Shown here piece by piece: positions 7,641 through 15,073 of a stretch of 20,032 nt of DNA. Positions within the stretch are counted from its first letter, which is position 1, and every line of letters starts with the position of its first letter. Under the pieces are notes generated by a model. It saw nothing but the letters and a program-made list of their open reading frames with translations, was not told the origin of the DNA and ran no database searches. The position numbers and the translations under genes were made by a program. The stretch spans positions 1 through 20,032 of the forward strand of contig JAHHSF010000008.1 in assembly GCA_020025375.1 (NCBI GenBank), written 5' to 3'. The DNA comes from Oscillospiraceae bacterium. GTDB taxonomy: Bacteria; Bacillota; Clostridia; Oscillospirales; Oscillospiraceae.

Positions 7641-9629
7641 ATGGACCCAAAGCAGGAGATCCAGAAATTGCGGACCGAGCTGAATGAGCACGGCTACCGC
7701 TACTATGTTCTGGACACCCCCATCATTACCGATTTTGAATATGACCGTCTTCTCCGCCGCCTGGAGGATCTTGAGGCTGCCCACCCGGAACTCACCACCC
7801 CGGATTCCCCCACGCAACGGGTAGGAGGGGCTCCAGTAGAGGGCTTTACCCCTGTGGTCCACCCCGTTCCTCTGGAGAGCCTCCAGGATGTGTTTTCCAT
7901 GGAAGAGCTGGCCGACTTCCACCGCAGGGTGCAGGAGACGGTAGCGTCCCCGGAGTATGACGTAGAGCCAAAGGTGGACGGCCTTTCCGTGGCCCTGGAG
8001 TATGTGGACGGCCTCTTCATTCGGGGGGCCACCCGGGGCGATGGCCGCACGGGAGAGGATGTGACCGAGAATCTGAAAACCATCCAGTCTATCCCCCTGC
8101 GCCTGGAAAACGCCCCCGCCCGTCTCATCGTTCGGGGAGAGGTATTCATGCCGAAGACGGTGTTTGAGGCCCTCAATCAGGAGCGGGAACTGCGGGGGGA
8201 GCCTCTGTTCGCTAACCCCCGGAATGCCGCCGCCGGCTCCTTACGCCAATTAGACCCGAAAGTGGCCGCCGCCAGAAAATTGGATATTTTGATTTTTAAT
8301 ATTCAGCTGGTGGAGGGGAAAGAGTTTCAGACACATCAGGAGACCCTGGATTATCTGCGCTCCCTCCATTTCAAGGTGATTCCCAACGCCGTATTTTCCT
8401 CCCTGGATGAGGTCTCCCAGGAGATTTTCCGCATAGGGGATCACCGTGAGGAGTACAACTTTGACATTGATGGCGCAGTTGTAAAGCTTAACTCCTTGTC
8501 AGATAGAGCGAAGTTGGGCAGTACGGCCAAATTTCCCCGCTGGGCCGCCGCCTACAAGTATCCCCCAGAGCAAAAGGAGTCTATAGTGAAAGACATTGTG
8601 GTCCAGGTGGGCCGCACCGGGGTCCTGACACCCAAGGCGGTGGTAGAGCCGGTCCGTCTGGCGGGCACCACTGTGACCAATGCCACGCTCCACAATCAGG
8701 ATTATATCACCGAGAAGGATATTCGCATCGGAGATACCGTTCTGGTCCAAAAAGCAGGGGAGATTATTCCGGAAATCGTTTCCGTAGTGAAGGAAAAGCG
8801 GCCTACCGGCACTGTCCCTTACGTTCTGCCCGTGGTGTGTCCCATCTGTGGTGCCCCTGTGGTCCGGGACGAGGATGGGGCCCACATCCGCTGTACTGGG
8901 GCGGAATGTCCCGCCCAGCTTCTGCGTACCTTGACCCACTTTGCCTCCCGGGACGCTATGGACATCGAGGGCCTGGGCCCTGCGGTGGTGGAGAGCTTGG
9001 TCCAGGCCGGACTGATCAAGACCGCCGGAGACCTGTATAAACTCTCTGCACAGGATGTTGCCAAGTTGGACCGCATGGGCAAGAAGTCGGCAGAAAATCT
9101 CATTGCTGCCATTGAAAGGTCCAAGGAACGGGACTTGTCCCGGCTTCTCTTCGCCTTCGGTATTCGACAGGTGGGGCAGAAGGCGGGGAAGATCCTGGCT
9201 CAGCATTTTGGCAGTCTGAACGCCATCCGGGAAGCCTCGGTGGAGACGCTCACCGCCATCGACGATATTGGAGCCATCACCGCTCAAAGTTTGGTGTCCT
9301 GGCTGGCCAATCCCCAAAGCCAGCATCTCATGGCCACGCTGGAAGAGGCAGGGGTCAACATGACGGAGAAAAAGGATGAAAAGGGAACTGCCTTTACGGG
9401 GATGACCTTTGTTTTGACTGGAACTTTGGAGAAGCTTACCCGGGACGAGGCGGGAGTTATGATTGAGGCTGAGGGTGGCAAAGTCTCCGGCTCGGTCTCC
9501 AAGAGGACCACCTACGTGGTGGCTGGTGAGGCCGCCGGTTCCAAGCTTGCCAAAGCCCAATCTCTAGGGATCCCAGTTCTGACTGAAAAAGAATTTCTTG
9601 CTATGCTTCCCAATCCGACCCAAATGTAA
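7641..9629 (+). CDS. ligA: NAD-dependent DNA ligase
   Basis: LigA seals nicks in duplex DNA during replication and repair, using NAD. The 662-residue protein has every domain in order: Ia domain (YYVLDTPIITDFEYD, 21-35, NAD binding), adenylation domain with catalytic K111 in EPKVDGLS, IRGATRGDG (127-135), OB domain, a four-Cys zinc finger (C400, C403, C418, C423), helix-hairpin-helix repeats (MDIEGLGPAVVESLV; FGIRQVGQKAG) and a C-terminal BRCT domain (about 584-662). The start is supported by CGGAGGA 8 bases upstream. The length is normal. Followed after 60 bases by a cell-wall amidase, with a hairpin between. Confidence 0.97.
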   Translation: MDPKQEIQKLRTELNEHGYRYYVLDTPIITDFEYDRLLRRLEDLEAAHPELTTPDSPTQRVGGAPVEGFTPVVHPVPLESLQDVFSMEELADFHRRVQETVASPEYDVEPKVDGLSVALEYVDGLFIRGATRGDGRTGEDVTENLKTIQSIPLRLENAPARLIVRGEVFMPKTVFEALNQERELRGEPLFANPRNAAAGSLRQLDPKVAAARKLDILIFNIQLVEGKEFQTHQETLDYLRSLHFKVIPNAVFSSLDEVSQEIFRIGDHREEYNFDIDGAVVKLNSLSDRAKLGSTAKFPRWAAAYKYPPEQKESIVKDIVVQVGRTGVLTPKAVVEPVRLAGTTVTNATLHNQDYITEKDIRIGDTVLVQKAGEIIPEIVSVVKEKRPTGTVPYVLPVVCPICGAPVVRDEDGAHIRCTGAECPAQLLRTLTHFASRDAMDIEGLGPAVVESLVQAGLIKTAGDLYKLSAQDVAKLDRMGKKSAENLIAAIERSKERDLSRLLFAFGIRQVGQKAGKILAQHFGSLNAIREASVETLTAIDDIGAITAQSLVSWLANPQSQHLMATLEEAGVNMTEKKDEKGTAFTGMTFVLTGTLEKLTRDEAGVMIEAEGGKVSGSVSKRTTYVVAGEAAGSKLAKAQSLGIPVLTEKEFLAMLPNPTQM

Positions 9630-9642
9630 TACTTTCTTAAAC

Positions 9643-9687
9643 ACCCGCCCTCTTTTTTCTGCTAAACTGGTAGAAAAGGGGGCGGGT
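9643..9687 (+). promoter_or_regulatory. Hairpin that covers the amidase ribosome site
   Basis: Positions 9643-9658 pair with 9672-9687 (16 bp, two G-T wobbles) around a 13-base loop. The right arm holds AGGGGG, the ribosome site of the gene starting at 9690. Only three T follow, so it is a poor terminator on the plus strand and has no T run on the minus strand. It may end ligA transcripts weakly, limit amidase translation, or both. Confidence 0.55.
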
Positions 9688-9689
9688 TT

Positions 9690-10334
9690 ATGATTCGTTG
9701 GATAAAAATGGCCTTTGGTGTCGTCATTCTGCTCTTCTTAGGACTGGGTGTTTGGCGGTTGCTTCAGAGCCCGCTGTCCCGCCCCGCAGGGACTGCCCTG
9801 GTAGTATTGGACCCAGGACATGGCGGCAGCGCTCCCGGTGCCGTCTACGAAGGGGTGATGGAAAAAGACCTGAATCTAGCGGTTGCGCTGAAGGCGAAAA
9901 CTCTCCTGGAAGCACAGCCGGACATGGAGGTCCTTATGACCCGGGAGGAAGACAAAGACGTAGCGCTGGAGGCCCGGCCTATGCTCTCCAACGAAAAGGG
10001 AGCTGACCTGTTTGTGAGCATCCACGCAAATGCTTTGGAGGAGGATGCCTCCTTCCGCGGCGTCCTCACCTTCTACCACCAAGACAATCAGGGAGGCAAT
10101 CGTCTGGCCTCTGCCATCCAGAGAGGTGTAGTCGCCCAAACTGAGGGGAATGATTTAGGGATTCGAGAAGAGGACTTTGCCGTCACCCGTCTGTCCGAGG
10201 CCCCTGCCTGCCTCTTGGAGATGGGCTTTATGACCAACGCCGAAGAACTCTCCAACCTGGGGGATGAAGCCTATCAGGAAAAGATTGCCCAGGGGATATG
10301 TGATGGCATTCTCGATTACCTGGAGCGAAAGTAA
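9690..10334 (+). CDS. N-acetylmuramoyl-L-alanine amidase (Amidase_3), CwlD-like
   Basis: A 214-residue zinc amidase that cuts the bond between MurNAc and L-Ala in peptidoglycan. Residues 6-24 form a membrane segment or uncleaved signal, placing the enzyme outside the membrane. The Amidase_3 domain covers about 36-212: VVLDPGHGG (zinc H44), MEKDLNL (zinc E58), FVSIHANA (zinc H112) and catalytic E177 in LLEMGFMTN. There are no SH3, SPOR or binding repeats. Size and layout resemble CwlD, the spore-cortex amidase, but I cannot separate that from a general amidase by eye. The ribosome site lies inside a hairpin. It ends at its own terminator. Confidence 0.87.
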   Translation: MIRWIKMAFGVVILLFLGLGVWRLLQSPLSRPAGTALVVLDPGHGGSAPGAVYEGVMEKDLNLAVALKAKTLLEAQPDMEVLMTREEDKDVALEARPMLSNEKGADLFVSIHANALEEDASFRGVLTFYHQDNQGGNRLASAIQRGVVAQTEGNDLGIREEDFAVTRLSEAPACLLEMGFMTNAEELSNLGDEAYQEKIAQGICDGILDYLERK

Positions 10335-10345
10335 ACTCATAATGG

Positions 10346-10374
10346 GGGGCTCACCGTTTGGCGAGTCCCTTTTT
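10346..10374 (+). terminator. Terminator after the amidase gene
   Basis: A 10-pair stem (10346-10355 with 10360-10369, one A-C mismatch, one G-T wobble), GTTT loop, then five T. It begins 12 bases after the stop codon. Confidence 0.8.
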
Positions 10375-10385
10375 ACGTTTGAGCG

Positions 10386-10414
10386 TTGAAATGGATTCGA
10401 CGAAATGGTACAAT
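10386..10414 (+). promoter_or_regulatory. Sigma-A promoter of yaaA-bcp
   Basis: TTGAAA (10386-10391), 17 bases, TACAAT (10409-10414), located between the amidase terminator and yaaA. The -10 box lies 33 bases before the yaaA start. Confidence 0.75.
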
Positions 10415-10447
10415 ACATGCAATGGGGGAGCAGGAAGGAGGAGCGTC

Positions 10448-11197
10448 ATGCAACTCATCATTTCTCCAGCAAAAAAAATGAATGTGAATACGGACAGCTT
10501 CGACTGCCATGGCCTACCGCATTTCCTGCCCCAGACCGAGCAACTGTTGGCTCAATTGCGGACCATGTCATATGAAGAACTAAAGATGCTCTGGAAGTGC
10601 AATGACCAGATCACCGCCCTGAATGTAGAGCGGCTACGGTCCATGGACCTGCGCCGGGGCTTGACTCCCGCTATTCTGGCTTATGAAGGCATCCAATATC
10701 GGTATATAGCCCCCGGTGTGTTTACCCATCAGGAGTTGACCTATGTATCGGACCATCTCCGCATTCTCTCCGGCTTTTACGGCCTCCTGCACCCCTTTGA
10801 TGGGGTTACACCTTACCGGTTGGAGATGGGAGCCAAGCTGACCGTGGGCGGTGCCAAGGATCTCTATGACTTCTGGGGAGACCGGCTCGCCAACGCTCTG
10901 GCCGCCGAAACCGACTGCATCATCAATCTGGCCTCCAGGGAGTACAGTCAATGTATCTCCCGCCATTTGCCGGAGGGAGTACGCCTGCTCACTTGTGTTT
11001 TTGGAGAATGGAAGGGTTCAAAACTGATTGAAAAAGGGACCATGTGCAAGATGGCTCGGGGGGAGATAGTACGTTTCATGGCGGAGCGGCAAAGCGAGGA
11101 TCCGGAAGTGCTCAAGACCTTCGACCGATTGGATTATCATTTTTCCCCGGAGGAATCCGGGAAAAATACCTATGTTTTCGTCAAAGGAGGACGTTAA
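10448..11197 (+). CDS. yaaA: Peroxide stress protein YaaA
   Basis: A 249-residue cytosolic YaaA (UPF0246/DUF328) protein. In E. coli YaaA is induced by hydrogen peroxide and limits free iron, so reducing DNA damage by Fenton chemistry. The start MQLIISPAKKMN is the family signature; further conserved stretches are LTPAILAYEGIQYRY, LRILSGFYGLLHPFDGVTPYR and INLASREYS. The ATG at 10448 follows AGGAAGGAGG by 6 bases; an in-frame ATG at 10358 lies inside the preceding terminator and is rejected. It is followed by bcp with a single base between stop and start, which points to coupled expression of two peroxide-defence genes. Confidence 0.94.
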   Translation: MQLIISPAKKMNVNTDSFDCHGLPHFLPQTEQLLAQLRTMSYEELKMLWKCNDQITALNVERLRSMDLRRGLTPAILAYEGIQYRYIAPGVFTHQELTYVSDHLRILSGFYGLLHPFDGVTPYRLEMGAKLTVGGAKDLYDFWGDRLANALAAETDCIINLASREYSQCISRHLPEGVRLLTCVFGEWKGSKLIEKGTMCKMARGEIVRFMAERQSEDPEVLKTFDRLDYHFSPEESGKNTYVFVKGGR

Positions 11198-11198
11198 A

Positions 11199-11666
11199 AT
11201 GCTCGAGACCGGAAGCAAAGCCCCTGATTTTACTCTGCCCGACAAGGACGGAAAACCTGTCAGCCTGTCCGATTTCCTAGGCAGAAAAGTGGTGCTCTAT
11301 TTCTACCCCAAGGACAATACCCCCGGCTGTACCCGGCAAGCCTGCGCCTTCGGGTCGGCCTATGAGGGGTTCAAAGCGAAAAATGTGGTAGTTATCGGCA
11401 TCAGTAAGGACTCCGTGGCCTCTCATCAGAAGTTTGCCGCCAAATATGAGTTGCCCTTCGTCTTACTCTCCGACCCGGACCTGACCGCAATCCAGGCTTA
11501 CGGCGTGTGGCAGGAAAAGAAGCTATACGGTAAGGTCAGCATGGGGGTCGTACGCTCCACCTATCTCATTGATGAAACAGGCATCATTAAAAAAGTTATG
11601 CCAAAGGTGAAGCCAGACACCAACGCTCAGGAGATTTTGGCCTATCTGAGCGGGGCAGAGGGATAA
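11199..11666 (+). CDS. bcp: Thioredoxin-dependent peroxiredoxin Bcp/PrxQ
   Basis: A 155-residue peroxiredoxin that reduces hydrogen peroxide and organic hydroperoxides with thioredoxin as donor. The peroxidatic Cys is C44 in DNTPGCTRQAC and the resolving Cys is C49, five residues later, the PrxQ/Bcp two-cysteine pattern. KAPDFTLPDKDGK and YFYPKD are also typical, and STYLIDETGIIKKV closes the fold. The ATG at 11199 is chosen because AAAGGAGG ends 8 bases upstream and the family usually begins here; an in-frame ATG at 11172 would add nine residues with no ribosome site. The exonuclease gene follows after 6 bases. Confidence 0.95.
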   Translation: MLETGSKAPDFTLPDKDGKPVSLSDFLGRKVVLYFYPKDNTPGCTRQACAFGSAYEGFKAKNVVVIGISKDSVASHQKFAAKYELPFVLLSDPDLTAIQAYGVWQEKKLYGKVSMGVVRSTYLIDETGIIKKVMPKVKPDTNAQEILAYLSGAEG

Positions 11667-11672
11667 GGGGCA

Positions 11673-12239
11673 ATGCAAAAGCGATACATTACCTTTGACG
11701 TGGAGACCCCGAACTCCGCCAACGACCGTATGAGCGCCATCGGTGTCACTGTGGTGGAGGATGGGTGCGTCGTGAAAGAATTTGCTACGCTGGTAAACCC
11801 GGAAGTTCATTTCAACAGCTTTAACATCCAGCTGACCGGAATTACCCCTGCCATGGCGGCAGAGGGCCCCACCTTCGGGGAACTGTGGCCCAGCCTGGAA
11901 CCTGTTTTCAGCAGTGGCCTTCTGGTGGCGCACAACGCCCAATTCGATATGAGCGTTCTGGCCAAATGTCTGCGGGACTATGGTATCCATTGGAGGCACC
12001 AGACCGACTATGCTTGCACCTGCCAGATGGGAAAGCGCTGTTATCCCAACCTTCCCAACCATCGGCTGAATACTCTATGCGATTATTTGGGCATCCGACT
12101 GGACCATCACCAGGCCGCCAGTGACAGCCGGGCCTGCGCCCATATCTTACTCAGTTGCATGGAGGAAGGGTTAGACCTTACTCCGTTCCGGCGCACCTAC
12201 GACCTGATTCACGCCCGCACCGTCCCTATGAAGCGGTAA
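11673..12239 (+). CDS. DnaQ-type 3'-5' exonuclease (DEDDh)
   Basis: A 188-residue stand-alone exonuclease of the DnaQ/RNase T group. The four acidic metal ligands and the general base are in place: D9 and E11 in FDVETPNS, D92 in AHNAQFDMSVL, and H146 with D151 in HHQAASDSRA. There is no polymerase, helicase or BRCT domain, so it may act on DNA or RNA ends independently; the substrate cannot be told. It begins 6 bases after bcp with only AAGGGG as ribosome site, so it is likely co-transcribed with yaaA-bcp. It is cysteine-rich for its size (C99, C115, C117, C123, C136, C155, C162). Confidence 0.9.
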   Translation: MQKRYITFDVETPNSANDRMSAIGVTVVEDGCVVKEFATLVNPEVHFNSFNIQLTGITPAMAAEGPTFGELWPSLEPVFSSGLLVAHNAQFDMSVLAKCLRDYGIHWRHQTDYACTCQMGKRCYPNLPNHRLNTLCDYLGIRLDHHQAASDSRACAHILLSCMEEGLDLTPFRRTYDLIHARTVPMKR

Positions 12240-12256
12240 ACGAAAGGGAGAGCGCT

Positions 12257-13294
12257 ATGTTAGCCTATACATATGTGAAGGAAAATACCTTTTCATTAAT
12301 TGAAAAATCTAGACCCGTCCTGCAAGATGATTGGGATGCCATCGTGCGGGTGACCTTATCAAGCATCTGTACCAGCGACCTGCATATCAAGCACGGCTCG
12401 GTTCCCCGGGCAGTTCCTGGTATCACAGTGGGACACGAGATGGTGGGTGTCGTGGATGCCGTTGGCACCGCCGTCTCCACAATCCGGCCTGGCGACCGGG
12501 TGACAGTGAACGTGGAAACCTTTTGTGGCGAGTGCTTTTTCTGCAAAAAGGGGTTCGTCAACAACTGTACCGACCAAAATGGCGGCTGGGCCCTGGGATG
12601 CCGCATCGACGGCGGCCAAACGGAGTATGTCCGGGTCCCTTATGCAGACCAGGGTCTAAATAAGATTCCGGACGCTGTTACCGACCGCCAAGCCCTCTTT
12701 GTTGGAGACTTGCTGGCCACCGGCTTTTGGGCGGCCCGAATCTCGGAGATCACTTCTGAGGACACCGTACTGATTATCGGTGCCGGACCGACAGGTCTCT
12801 GTACTTTACAGTGTGTATTGCTGAAAGAGCCCAAGCGAATCATTGTCTGCGAAAAAGACCCTGCTCGGCTGGCCTTTCTTCAGAGTCGCTACCCACAGGT
12901 GCTCACCATAACTCCGGAGAGGGCAGAGGAATTTGTGCGTCAAAATAGTGACCACGGTGGAGCGGACGTAGTGCTGGAAGTAGCTGGAGCGGAAGATACC
13001 TTCCGCCTGGCTTGGTCCTGTGCCCGTCCAAATGCCATCGTCACCGTGGTGGCTCTTTACGATGGCCCGCAGATGTTACCTCTGCCTGAGATGTACGGTA
13101 AAAATCTCATTTTTAAGACTGGCGGAGTGGATGGGTGCGACTGCGCTGAGATACTGGAACTGATTGCCGCCGGGAAAATCGACACCACACCTCTCATCAC
13201 CCACACTTTCCCCCTAAAAGATATCGAAGCGGCCTACGACCTGTTTGAGAGCCGCCGGGATAACGTCATCAAGGTTGCCATCGAAAATTTGTGA
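12257..13294 (+). CDS. Zinc-dependent alcohol dehydrogenase (MDR)
   Basis: A 345-residue medium-chain dehydrogenase/reductase. Catalytic-zinc residues are C38 (SSICTSDLH), H60-E61 (VGHEMVG) and probably D151; the structural zinc site is C90, C93, C96, C104 (CGECFFCKKGF). The Rossmann fold shows GAGPTGL (175-181) followed by IIVCEKDP, and the acidic residue after the second strand favours NAD(H) over NADP(H). It resembles threonine/sorbitol dehydrogenase-like clostridial alcohol dehydrogenases; the substrate is unknown. GAAAGGGAG lies shortly before the ATG at 12257; an in-frame ATG at 12155 lies inside the exonuclease gene. It is 17 bases after the exonuclease and ends the run at a strong terminator. 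Confidence 0.88.
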   Translation: MLAYTYVKENTFSLIEKSRPVLQDDWDAIVRVTLSSICTSDLHIKHGSVPRAVPGITVGHEMVGVVDAVGTAVSTIRPGDRVTVNVETFCGECFFCKKGFVNNCTDQNGGWALGCRIDGGQTEYVRVPYADQGLNKIPDAVTDRQALFVGDLLATGFWAARISEITSEDTVLIIGAGPTGLCTLQCVLLKEPKRIIVCEKDPARLAFLQSRYPQVLTITPERAEEFVRQNSDHGGADVVLEVAGAEDTFRLAWSCARPNAIVTVVALYDGPQMLPLPEMYGKNLIFKTGGVDGCDCAEILELIAAGKIDTTPLITHTFPLKDIEAAYDLFESRRDNVIKVAIENL

Positions 13295-13301
13295 ACAGCA
13301 G

Positions 13302-13340
13302 AAAAGCCCTCAGAATCCAATCGATTCCGAGGGCTTTTTT
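13302..13340. terminator. Bidirectional terminator between adh and cotJC
   Basis: Stem 13302-13317 with 13323-13338 (one A-C mismatch), 5-base loop, followed on the plus strand by a run of six T overlapping the stem end. The minus strand also reads TTTT after the stem, so it can end the cotJ transcript too. Confidence 0.85.
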
Positions 13341-13372
13341 GTCAGATTCACATTATTCCTCTCTGGGCTGAG

Positions 13373-13972
13373 TCAGGGCTTGTCAAAGGCCGGGTTGATA
13401 AAGTAGACGTTTCGCTGATCCATCTTCTCCTTTGCAAGGCGGATGGCTTCACCAAAGCGCTGGAAGTGAACGATCTCCCGCTCACGCAGGAAGCGAATCA
13501 CGTCGTTTACATCCGGGTCGTCGGACAGGCGCAGAATATTGTCATAGGTTACCCGGGCCTTTTGCTCTGCAGCCAGGTCCTCGGTCAGGTCGGCAATTAC
13601 ATCTCCCTTCACCGCCATAGATGCGGCAGAGTATGGGAAGCCCGAGGCGGCGGTGGGGTAGACCCCAGTGGTACGGTCCACAAAGTAACTGTCGAACCCC
13701 GCTGTTTTGATCTGTTCCTCAGTGAGATTCCGGGTCAGTTGGTGAACGATGGCGCCGATCATCTCCAGGTGTCCCAGTTCCTCGGTGCCGATGTCTGTGA
13801 GTAGCCCTTTGAGTTCGGGATAGGGCATGGCATAGCGCTGGGACAGATAACGCAGGGAGGCGCCCAGCTCGCCGTCCGGGCCTCCATACTGACTGATGAC
13901 CAGAGCGGCCAGCCGGGGATTTGTATTCTTGATCTTTACCGGGTATTGGAGCTTTTTTTCATAAATAAACAT
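13373..13972 (-). CDS. cotJC: Spore coat protein CotJC (manganese-catalase family)
   Basis: A 199-residue CotJC, related to dimanganese catalases and found in the spore coat. The four-helix metal site is intact: E35 (GELGASLRYL), E65 with H68 (GTEELGHLEM), E136 (LAAEQKAR), and E166 with H169 (REREIVHFQRFGE). Intact ligands leave a true catalase activity possible. The length of about 200 is usual for CotJC and shorter than soluble Mn catalases. The ATG directly follows the stop of the upstream CotJA-CotJB gene (TAAATG) with GGAGGGG 9 bases upstream, so the two are one operon. Transcription ends at the terminator shared with adh. Confidence 0.93.
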   Translation of the reverse strand: MFIYEKKLQYPVKIKNTNPRLAALVISQYGGPDGELGASLRYLSQRYAMPYPELKGLLTDIGTEELGHLEMIGAIVHQLTRNLTEEQIKTAGFDSYFVDRTTGVYPTAASGFPYSAASMAVKGDVIADLTEDLAAEQKARVTYDNILRLSDDPDVNDVIRFLREREIVHFQRFGEAIRLAKEKMDQRNVYFINPAFDKP

Positions 13973-14428
13973 TTACTTTGCCCCTCCTTCCTGGAAATTC
14001 CACGGCCATGGCTCCTTCAGCCATGTATAAGTCCTTCCATCGGCGGCATCGGTCTGACGGAGTGGGCCGAAGCGGGCTGTGTAGGCCTTTCGGGCCTGGC
14101 TCTCCATATCCACATACTGCCGGAAGAGGGCAAAGGCCTCGGTGTCGTTTTGGTGAGTATCCAGATAAAGTCCCAGCTCTACGATGACGAACTCCAGCGC
14201 CTGGAGTTCATTCAGAGCGGATTGGACGGCGTTGGTAGGCTCGGCCTTACTGCGGAAGGGAAGATCCAGGCCAGGGAAGAGGGTACCGTGGTTCAGGGCC
14301 ATGTTGGTCTCAAACCGCTTGGAGCCGGTCTGCTGGAAGGGAACAAAGGGAACCGACAGAGGCGCGCATTCAGGCAATGTGCCATGCCCGTCGCCGCACT
14401 GCTGGGCGGGAGGCATTTCGTTTTCCAT
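13973..14428 (-). CDS. CotJA-CotJB fusion spore coat protein
   Basis: A 151-residue protein that joins two cotJ products normally made separately. Residues about 22-58 are CotJA-like: VPFVPFQ, then a block ending MALNHGTLFPGLDLPF. Residues about 66-146 are CotJB-like: ALNELQALEFVIVELGLYL and DTHQNDTEAFALF, then FGPL and the closing LKEPWPWNF. In B. subtilis the order cotJA-cotJB-cotJC is the same but with three genes, CotJA and CotJB being needed to place CotJC in the coat. Only about 8 residues separate the two parts here. The ATG at 14428 follows AGGAGG by about 8 bases. The reading frame is uninterrupted, so this is a true single gene in the sequence given. A Cys/Gly-containing N-terminal tail (1-21) is specific to this protein. 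Confidence 0.82.
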   Translation of the reverse strand: MENEMPPAQQCGDGHGTLPECAPLSVPFVPFQQTGSKRFETNMALNHGTLFPGLDLPFRSKAEPTNAVQSALNELQALEFVIVELGLYLDTHQNDTEAFALFRQYVDMESQARKAYTARFGPLRQTDAADGRTYTWLKEPWPWNFQEGGAK

Positions 14429-14479
14429 CTCAAATTCCTCCTGAGTAGATAGGATGTAGGGCGCGGGCGCCCTTGTTCT

Positions 14480-14487
14480 ATTCTATG
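14480..14487 (-). promoter_or_regulatory. Possible sigma-E -10 box of the cotJ operon
   Basis: CATAGAAT on the minus strand, 51 bases before the CotJA-CotJB start, differs by one base from the sigma-E -10 consensus CATACAAT. No convincing -35 element is seen at the right distance. The call leans on cotJ being sigma-E-controlled in B. subtilis. Confidence 0.3.
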
Positions 14488-14632
14488 CGACAGGGGAGGA
14501 AGGGGTTAGGTAAGGGGAAGTAAAACATTAATCAGCATCTCATCCGTCCGCTTGAACGGAAAAAGCGGAATAAAAATGGTCGGTATCCGTAGGCAAATTG
14601 CAAATTCCAGTTGGATACCTGGATTTTTTCTA

Positions 14633-14661
14633 TTGACAGTAAAGTAGAAGGATGTTATAAT
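14633..14661 (+). promoter_or_regulatory. Consensus sigma-A promoter of the metal-resistance operon
   Basis: TTGACA (14633-14638), 17 bases, TATAAT (14656-14661): both boxes perfect with ideal spacing, as expected for a promoter held down by a repressor. The predicted start is near 14668. Confidence 0.9.
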
Positions 14662-14672
14662 GCGATTATCAA

Positions 14673-14688
14673 ATGAACAAATGTTCAT
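14673..14688 (+). promoter_or_regulatory. Operator for the SmtB/CzrA-type repressor
   Basis: ATGAAC-AAAT-GTTCAT is an inverted repeat of two 6-base arms. It matches the TGAAC-N4-GTTCA core bound by zinc/cadmium sensors such as SmtB, CzrA and CadC. It lies 11 bases past the -10 box, over the start of transcription, where a bound repressor would block the polymerase. Confidence 0.85.
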
Positions 14689-14710
14689 ATGAATGAGTGA
14701 GGTTTTTTGA

Positions 14711-15070
14711 ATGGATTTTGAGCAGTATAAAAGCGAATCCAACTTGATTCACGAGGACGTGGTAGCCTCCGTACGAGAAAAGCTACCGGATGAGGAGCCG
14801 ATCTACGAGGTCTCCGAGCTATTCCGTGTCTTTGGTGACTCCACCAGGGCGCGAATCATCTGCGCCCTGGCTATCTCTGAACTGTGCGTGGGGGATCTGG
14901 CGGCTTTGCTATCCATGACCCAGTCTGCCATTTCCCACCAGCTTCGCATTTTAAAGCAGAGCCGTCTGGTGAAGAGCCGACGGGATGGAAAAGTAGTTTA
15001 CTACGCCCTGGCCGACGAGCACATCAAAGAACTGTTTGCCATTGCCTTTGAGCATGTGATGGAGGAATAA
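14711..15070 (+). CDS. ArsR/SmtB-family metal-sensing repressor
   Basis: A 119-residue winged-helix repressor that leaves its operator when it binds metal. The recognition helix is in LLSMTQSAISHQLRILKQSRLV. The alpha-5 metal site is complete: D102, H104, H115 and E118 have exactly the spacing of SmtB D104, H106, H117 and E120, which bind zinc across the dimer. The alpha-3 region reads ELCVGDLA with a single Cys (C59), as in SmtB, rather than the CxC of CadC/ArsR. This points to zinc, cobalt or cadmium rather than arsenic. The ATG follows GTGAGG by about 8 bases. The ATPase gene starts 3 bases after its stop and its ribosome site GGAGGA lies within the end of this gene. Confidence 0.92.
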   Translation: MDFEQYKSESNLIHEDVVASVREKLPDEEPIYEVSELFRVFGDSTRARIICALAISELCVGDLAALLSMTQSAISHQLRILKQSRLVKSRRDGKVVYYALADEHIKELFAIAFEHVMEE

Positions 15071-15073
15071 AAG

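Noticed and set aside
14459..14472. Short GC palindrome GGGCGC-GG-GCGCCC in the cotJ leader
   Set aside because: Only 14 bases, no T run and no known site matches; chance is likely in GC-rich DNA.
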